Shown here: positions 30,092 to 34,974 of the stretch, in pieces
How the letters are laid out: the number at the start of each line of letters is the position of its first letter
How positions within the stretch are numbered: the first letter of the stretch is position 1
Assembly (NCBI GenBank): GCA_021808815.1
Contig: JAKBAT010000003.1
Coordinates: forward strand, 1 to 34,974
Length of the DNA stretch: 34,974 nt
Direction of reading: 5' to 3'
Origin: Pseudomonadota bacterium
Lineage (GTDB): Bacteria > Pseudomonadota > Gammaproteobacteria > Burkholderiales > Ferrovaceae
Notes under the pieces: generated by a model
What the model was told of the DNA's origin: nothing
Seen by the model: the letters and a program-made list of their open reading frames with translations, nothing else
The model's database searches: none
Position numbers and translations under genes: made by a program

Positions 30092-30153
30092 CCACCGCGC
30101 TAATAAGGGCGGTGGTGGCAGTGCCCTCAGGATGCGACTTAACTTAAGGAGGA

Positions 30154-31407
30154 ATGGGGGTGTTGAAAGTCAAGGGCGTCGACCCGGCACGTCGGCAATG
30201 GTTGCAAACCCTGGGGCGCTGGGGCTTGGGGGCGACGGCATTGGGAGGCTTGCCCGGGACACTTTGGGCCGACGAAGCCCCTCCCATGGTCGAGTTACCC
30301 TTTGCCAACGGTCAGCGGCCCCTGGTGGCCTATCCACAAAAGCGGCCCCTGATACTCCTGACCAGCCGGCCCCCCCAGCTGGAAACTCCCTTTTCCGTCT
30401 TCAACGAAAGCCTGTATACGCCCAATGACGCGTTTTTCGTGCGCTACCACTGGAGCGAGGTGCCCACCCACGTGGACCTGCAGACCTATCGCCTGCAGGT
30501 GGGGGGGCACGTGAAAACCCCGCTTTCCCTGTCGCTGGAAAAACTGCAGGCCTTGGGGACAGCGGTGGAACTGCCGGCCGTACACCAGTGTTCGGGGAAC
30601 AGCCGTGGCAAGATGATGCCGCGCGTCAACGGCGGGCAGGCCTATAGCGGATTGATGGGCAATGCCCGCTGGGAGGGCCTGCCACTCAAGACACTGTTGG
30701 AGGCGGCCGGCGTCAAGGCCGGCGCCGTGCAGGTCTCGTTTGACGGGCTGGACCATCCTCCCCTGCAGCAAAGCCCGGATTTCGTCAAGGCGCTCGACAT
30801 CGACCATGCCCTGGATGGGGAAGTGATGGTGGCCTGGCGCATGAATGGCGCCGCCTTGCCGCTGCTCAACGGCTATCCATTGCGTCTCGTGGTGCCGGGG
30901 TACTACGGGACCTACTGGGTCAAGCACCTGTCCAGCATCCAGGTGCTGGAAAAACCTTTCGAGGGCTTCTGGATGGAGCATGCTTACCGCGTGCCCGAAG
31001 ATGCCTGCCATTGCCTGTCTCCCGATGACACGGCGAAGACGTCCGTGCCCATCGCCCGCTTCGACGTGCGCTCCTTCATCACGAGCCTTGCGGATGGCGA
31101 TCGCATCCAAAAGGGGCGGACCTATACCGTGCGCGGGATTGCCTTTGACGGCGGGTACGGCATCACGGAAGTGGCATTTTCCGCGGATGGGGGCCAGCGC
31201 TGGCAGGACGCCACGCTGGGCCGTGATGTGGGGCGCTATGCCTTCCGGGAATGGACGGTGCCTTTCCGGGCCGAACACAGCGGGGAATACCGCCTGCTGG
31301 TGCGAGCCGTGAACCGCATCGGGCAAACCCAGCCGCAGCAGGCGTTGTGGAACCCCGGGGGTTACATGTACAACGCCACCGAGCATGTACGTGTGGTGGC
31401 AGGATAG
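30154..31407 (+). CDS. sorA: Sulfite dehydrogenase molybdopterin subunit (SorA/SoxC-like)
   Basis: Tat-like RRQWLQTLGRWGLG; HQCSGNSRG Mo-ligand Cys region; C-terminal Mo-co dimerisation-like domain. Confidence 0.85.
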   Translation: MGVLKVKGVDPARRQWLQTLGRWGLGATALGGLPGTLWADEAPPMVELPFANGQRPLVAYPQKRPLILLTSRPPQLETPFSVFNESLYTPNDAFFVRYHWSEVPTHVDLQTYRLQVGGHVKTPLSLSLEKLQALGTAVELPAVHQCSGNSRGKMMPRVNGGQAYSGLMGNARWEGLPLKTLLEAAGVKAGAVQVSFDGLDHPPLQQSPDFVKALDIDHALDGEVMVAWRMNGAALPLLNGYPLRLVVPGYYGTYWVKHLSSIQVLEKPFEGFWMEHAYRVPEDACHCLSPDDTAKTSVPIARFDVRSFITSLADGDRIQKGRTYTVRGIAFDGGYGITEVAFSADGGQRWQDATLGRDVGRYAFREWTVPFRAEHSGEYRLLVRAVNRIGQTQPQQALWNPGGYMYNATEHVRVVAG

Positions 31408-31411
31408 CGTG

Positions 31412-31738
31412 ATGCGACAGATGATCCGGAACACTTTCCTGATGCTGGTGTTGGGAAGTCCCCTGGGAGTGCTGGCGGACCTGCCCGGGGAAATTACCCT
31501 GCCCCAGGACAGTACCAGCTACCAGGCCAATGATTTGCCGGGGTACCCTCTGGTGCTCAAAAACTGTCTCACCTGCCATTCCTCGCAATATGTGCAGACG
31601 CAGCCGCCAGGCTCCCCGCGTACCTACTGGAATGCCACCGTCCACAAGATGCAGCAGGCGTTCAAGGCCCCGATTCCCGACGAGGAAATCCCCGCCATCG
31701 TGGATTACCTCACCAAAACCTACGGTGCGGAAAAGTGA
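31412..31738 (+). CDS. sorB: Monohaem cytochrome c subunit (SorB-like)
   Basis: Signal peptide, CLTCH haem motif; 4 bp after sorA-like stop. Confidence 0.8.
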   Translation: MRQMIRNTFLMLVLGSPLGVLADLPGEITLPQDSTSYQANDLPGYPLVLKNCLTCHSSQYVQTQPPGSPRTYWNATVHKMQQAFKAPIPDEEIPAIVDYLTKTYGAEK

Positions 31739-31753
31739 TCCGTATTGGGCCGG

Positions 31754-32203
31754 TTACCACAGTCCGGGAATGAAACGGGACACGCTCGCGCAGTAACGGG
31801 CATATTCCGCCCAGTGGGCGGTGAGCAGGCGCTCTTCCAGTGCCGCCTTGAAATTCAGCACGCCCCACAACAGCCCCCACAATACCCATAGCCCGGTTTG
31901 GGAAGAGGCGGCCACGAGCCCCGCAGTGGCGAGCAGCAGGGCCACATACATGGGGTGGCGCACGAAGCGGTAGGGGCCGGTGGTGACGAGGCGCGCCCCC
32001 GACTTGGGTTCGGGGCGGATGTTGAAATTGCCGGGACGGTTATGGGCAAACACCCACAGGGCCAGTGCCGCCCCGGCGGCCATCAGCCCCGTTGCGACAG
32101 GCTGCCAGTGCCAGGGTGCGCTGCCCGGTACCAGCAGGAACAGCAGCAGGAACTGGGCGGCAACCCAGAAGGCCGATTGCCATTTGAGAGGCAGGCCGTT
32201 CAT
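31754..32203 (-). CDS. Isoprenylcysteine carboxyl methyltransferase (ICMT)-like membrane methyltransferase
   Basis: TTGPYRFVRHPMYVALLLATAGL and AHWAEYARYCASVSRFIPGLW motifs. Confidence 0.85.
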   Translation of the reverse strand: MNGLPLKWQSAFWVAAQFLLLFLLVPGSAPWHWQPVATGLMAAGAALALWVFAHNRPGNFNIRPEPKSGARLVTTGPYRFVRHPMYVALLLATAGLVAASSQTGLWVLWGLLWGVLNFKAALEERLLTAHWAEYARYCASVSRFIPGLW

Positions 32204-32862
32204 GCCAGCAGTACAGCCACGAAACCGGTAATGAAGATGCCGTCAAAGGTGCCGGCGCCTCCAATGGAGGCAATGGGTGCGCCGAGCATCTTGAGGTCCT
32301 TGAGGCGTACCAGGTCAGCACCGATCAACACGCCGAGGCTGCCTCCGATATAGGCCAGTGCTGCGCGTTGCTCCGGATTGAGCATCCAAGCGATGAGGGC
32401 GGCCACGATGGGCGCCACGAAGATGGGCATGGCAATGCCCACGCCGGGCACGGGGCGACTGATGGCATGGGCCACGAAGGACACCACGCCCACTGCAGCC
32501 AGGATTTCGAAGGGGGAAATCGGGCGATGGGCCATCAGGTACAGGGAAAAGGCAAGCGGCACCAGGGCCCCGCCCACGTTGACTACCACGGTGGTTTTTC
32601 CGGTGAAGGGGATTTTCCGGAACAGGGGCAGGCGGGCCAGTTCGGGGGGCAGCACGGGAGAGGGTGCCCCTTCCGAACGTACGCTGTACAGGGGCAGATT
32701 GATGCTGCTGCCCAGCAAGGTGCCCAGTAGCAGCAGGTAGGCCGAATGATCGGACAGGCCCAGCTTTTCGAAAGCAACGCTGACGATGCCGAACTGGACG
32801 ACCACCACCAGCAGGATCAGCGCAGCGATCAAGAACAGGATGCGAAAGGGCGAGAACGGCAC
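32200..32862 (-). CDS. DUF1614-like membrane protein
   Basis: LGSSINLPLYSVRSEGAPS, VVNVGGALVPLAFSLYL, APIASIGGAGTFDGIFITGFVAVLL; 4-bp overlap with the ICMT-like gene. Confidence 0.75.
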   Translation of the reverse strand: MPFSPFRILFLIAALILLVVVVQFGIVSVAFEKLGLSDHSAYLLLLGTLLGSSINLPLYSVRSEGAPSPVLPPELARLPLFRKIPFTGKTTVVVNVGGALVPLAFSLYLMAHRPISPFEILAAVGVVSFVAHAISRPVPGVGIAMPIFVAPIVAALIAWMLNPEQRAALAYIGGSLGVLIGADLVRLKDLKMLGAPIASIGGAGTFDGIFITGFVAVLLA

Positions 32863-32933
32863 TCAAGTCTCCCGAGGGTCCTGACAGTGTACCCCGATCC
32901 GGAAGGGGATGCGGGGGAAGCCAGACCGGAACG

Positions 32934-33701
32934 TCAGGCAAATGCAGGCAGCGTCGTGCTGCCCACGGGCCATTCGCACATCACGGCCGGGTCCCAGTGC
33001 AGCAGCGCGGGTTGCTTCCCGGGGTAATGCAGGCGGGACAGCAGGTGGCGCAGCAGGTTGATCCGGGCTGTCCTCTTGTCGTCGGATTGCACCACGGTCC
33101 AGGGCGCCAGCGGATGGTGGGAACGCAGGAGCATGGCGTCACGCGCCTTGCTGTAGGCTTTCCACTTGCGGGAGGCCACCTTGTCGATGGGGCTCACTTT
33201 CCATTGTTTGAGCGGATTGCGCGCACGGTCCTGGAGGCGGCGCATCTGTTCTTCCCGCGAAATGTCGAGATAGTACTTGAACAGGGTGATGCCGGAGCTT
33301 ACCAGCATGGCTTCGAAGGTGGGCACGGTGTTCATGAAGTCCTCGTATTCCTGGGCCGTGCAAAACCCCATGACCGGCTCCACGCCGGCCCGGTTGTACC
33401 AGCTGCGGTTGAACAGGACGAATTCGCCACGGCTGGGCAGGTGGGGGACGTAACGCTGGAAATACCATTGGCCCTGTTCCCGGTCAGAAGGCTTGCCCAG
33501 CGCCATCACCCGTGTTTCCCGCGGGCTCAGGTGCTCCACGATGCGCTTGATGGTGCCATCCTTGCCGGCCCCGTCGCGTCCTTCGATCAACACGAGGATG
33601 CGTTCCCCGCCACCGATGAAATGGCGCTGCAGTTTCACCAGCTCGATTTGCAACAGCCGCAAGGTTGTTTCATAGTCGGCCAGGCTTCCGGTTTTTTTCA
33701 T
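32934..33701 (-). CDS. ppk2: Polyphosphate kinase 2
   Basis: LIEGRDGAGKDGTIKRIVEHLSPRETRVMALGKPSDREQGQWYFQRYVPHLPSRGEFVLFNRSWYNRAGVEPVMGF. Start revised to 33701 (MKKTGSL). Confidence 0.93.
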   Translation of the reverse strand: MKKTGSLADYETTLRLLQIELVKLQRHFIGGGERILVLIEGRDGAGKDGTIKRIVEHLSPRETRVMALGKPSDREQGQWYFQRYVPHLPSRGEFVLFNRSWYNRAGVEPVMGFCTAQEYEDFMNTVPTFEAMLVSSGITLFKYYLDISREEQMRRLQDRARNPLKQWKVSPIDKVASRKWKAYSKARDAMLLRSHHPLAPWTVVQSDDKRTARINLLRHLLSRLHYPGKQPALLHWDPAVMCEWPVGSTTLPAFA

Positions 33702-33718
33702 GAAAGACTCTCCACGCC

Positions 33719-33746
33719 ATGTCGTATTCGTGAAATGATACGGCAT
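33719..33746. promoter_or_regulatory. Imperfect inverted repeat ATGTCGTAT-N10-ATACGGCAT between ppk2 and the methyltransferase gene
   Basis: Nine-position arms with one mismatch in a 77-bp divergent intergenic region. Confidence 0.4.
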
Positions 33747-33778
33747 CTTTCCACGCCCTCCATACTTCTCCATTCCCC

Positions 33779-34792
33779 ATGACAGCTGATGCGCTGAAAA
33801 CACAATTTCGCCAACAGGCGCAGGGAGCGCTGAGTCTCAACATCGCCTTCATCGGCATCAGCGCAGGCCTGTTTTCCGCACTTCGCCACCAGGCCGGCTC
33901 GGCTGCAGACTTGGCCCGGCGCATGGGCCTGGATGCTGGTTACGTGACACGCTGGTGCGATGCTGCCTATGCCTTCGGTTACCTGGAAGAGGATGATGCA
34001 CTGTTCCGGTTGAGTGCCACTGGTGAGGCCATGTGCCCCGAGGCGCCCGACAGCCTGATGCCACTTGCCGTGCAGTCCGTACTATCGGCACACATGGCGG
34101 AACGTGCCGCCGGACTCATGCAGGGCGGCGAACGCCCGGGGGAAAGCGTGCTGGGGGAGCGGGCCACGGTGCTGCCCTGGTTCGGCCCCATGCTGGAAGC
34201 GAGCTTCGGCCCGTTGTTCGAAACGGTCATTTGTCCTGCGTTACCGGTGTTTGCCGAGGTGGATGCCGTGGGCGGCGAAGTGCTGGATCTGGGCTGCGGC
34301 AACGGTTGGTATTTGCGGGTATTGGCCCGGCGCTATCGCCGGCTGCGGGGGCTGGGGCTGGATGGTTTTGCCGAGAACGTGGAGCAGGCCCGTGCCCGTG
34401 CCGTGACAGAAGGGTTGTCCGATCGCCTGCGTTTCGAGCAGGGAGACATCCACGCCACCACGCTGGCGGCACCTGTGGACCTGATTGCCATGAACCGGGC
34501 GCTGCATCATGTGTGGGAACAGGATCAAGCCGGTATCGTTGCCTGGCTGCGTGACCACCTCAAGCTGGGCGGCCATGCTGTCATCTGGGAACCGGCCTGG
34601 CCTGCGGATCGTGCCCAACTGCGTGACCCTGCCCGGCGCAGCCTGGCATTCCAGAACCTGAGCGAGCATGTGCAGGGCAATCACCTGCTGCAGCCGGAGG
34701 AAATTGCCACGGCTTTCCAGAAACAGGGTATGGCCGTACAAATGTTCCGGTTTTCCGGGAACAACGAAGCTGTTATCGTGGCACGCCGCTGA
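33779..34792 (+). CDS. Class I SAM-dependent methyltransferase with N-terminal winged-helix-like region
   Basis: VLDLGCGNGWYLRVLARRYRRLRGLGLDG motif I and IAMNRALHHVWEQD. Confidence 0.85.
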   Translation: MTADALKTQFRQQAQGALSLNIAFIGISAGLFSALRHQAGSAADLARRMGLDAGYVTRWCDAAYAFGYLEEDDALFRLSATGEAMCPEAPDSLMPLAVQSVLSAHMAERAAGLMQGGERPGESVLGERATVLPWFGPMLEASFGPLFETVICPALPVFAEVDAVGGEVLDLGCGNGWYLRVLARRYRRLRGLGLDGFAENVEQARARAVTEGLSDRLRFEQGDIHATTLAAPVDLIAMNRALHHVWEQDQAGIVAWLRDHLKLGGHAVIWEPAWPADRAQLRDPARRSLAFQNLSEHVQGNHLLQPEEIATAFQKQGMAVQMFRFSGNNEAVIVARR

Positions 34793-34826
34793 TCCAGCCC
34801 TTGCCGGGGGCCTGTCCTTGGCGATA

Positions 34827-34846
34827 TACTGTACATATATACAGTA
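34827..34846 (+). promoter_or_regulatory. LexA (SOS) box TACTGTACATATATACAGTA
   Basis: Matches CTGT-N8-ACAG with symmetric flanks, 15 bp upstream of an ORF start at 34861. Confidence 0.85.
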
Positions 34847-34860
34847 TTTTTGCCATTGCC

Positions 34861-34974
34861 ATGCACCGTGCCCCGTTTTCCCCACAGGCAGACCTTGCAC
34901 CGCTACCACAAGCCCTGAGCGGCCAGGTTCCTCCCGGTGGCGTGCCCTGTCTCAGCCATCCCATCTCCGCAGGC
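34861..34974 (+). CDS. Truncated ORF downstream of the LexA box, possible SOS-regulated protein (ImuA-like is a guess)
   Basis: MHRAPFSPQADLAPLPQALSGQVPPGGVPCLSHPISAG..., open to the window end. Confidence 0.45.
   Translation, partial: MHRAPFSPQADLAPLPQALSGQVPPGGVPCLSHPISAG

Overview
Dense chromosomal window of about 35 kb from a GC-rich proteobacterium, probably a betaproteobacterial chemolithoautotroph (lineage inferred from gene content only). Core genes: 3' end of guaA, tadA, dnaE, metG, apbC/mrp, dcd. Accessory or lifestyle genes: (i) a compact minus-strand six-gene hyfBCEFGI-like operon whose HyfG-like subunit has lost the [NiFe] cysteine motifs while the HyfI-like subunit keeps its Fe-S cysteines, so it looks like an Ehr (energy-converting hydrogenase-related) complex and not a hydrogenase, with a divergent ribbon-helix-helix gene; (ii) an flhD-flhC-like pair directly followed by traI-like, SXT-type traD-like and small membrane-protein genes, with no integrase or mating-pair genes visible; (iii) an HDOD/pseudo-receiver/GGDEF gene next to a form IA RuBisCO operon cbbLS-cbbQ-cbbO plus a 100-aa ORF coupled to cbbO; (iv) a SorAB-like sulfite dehydrogenase pair; (v) metallophosphoesterase, YceI-like lipoprotein, ICMT-like, DUF1614-like, PPK2 and methyltransferase genes; (vi) a LexA/SOS box ahead of a truncated ORF at the right edge. 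Best candidates for undescribed biology are the NiFe-less Hyf-like complex without an electron-input subunit, and the FlhDC-TraI-TraD module. All family calls are by eye from motifs; no searches were run.
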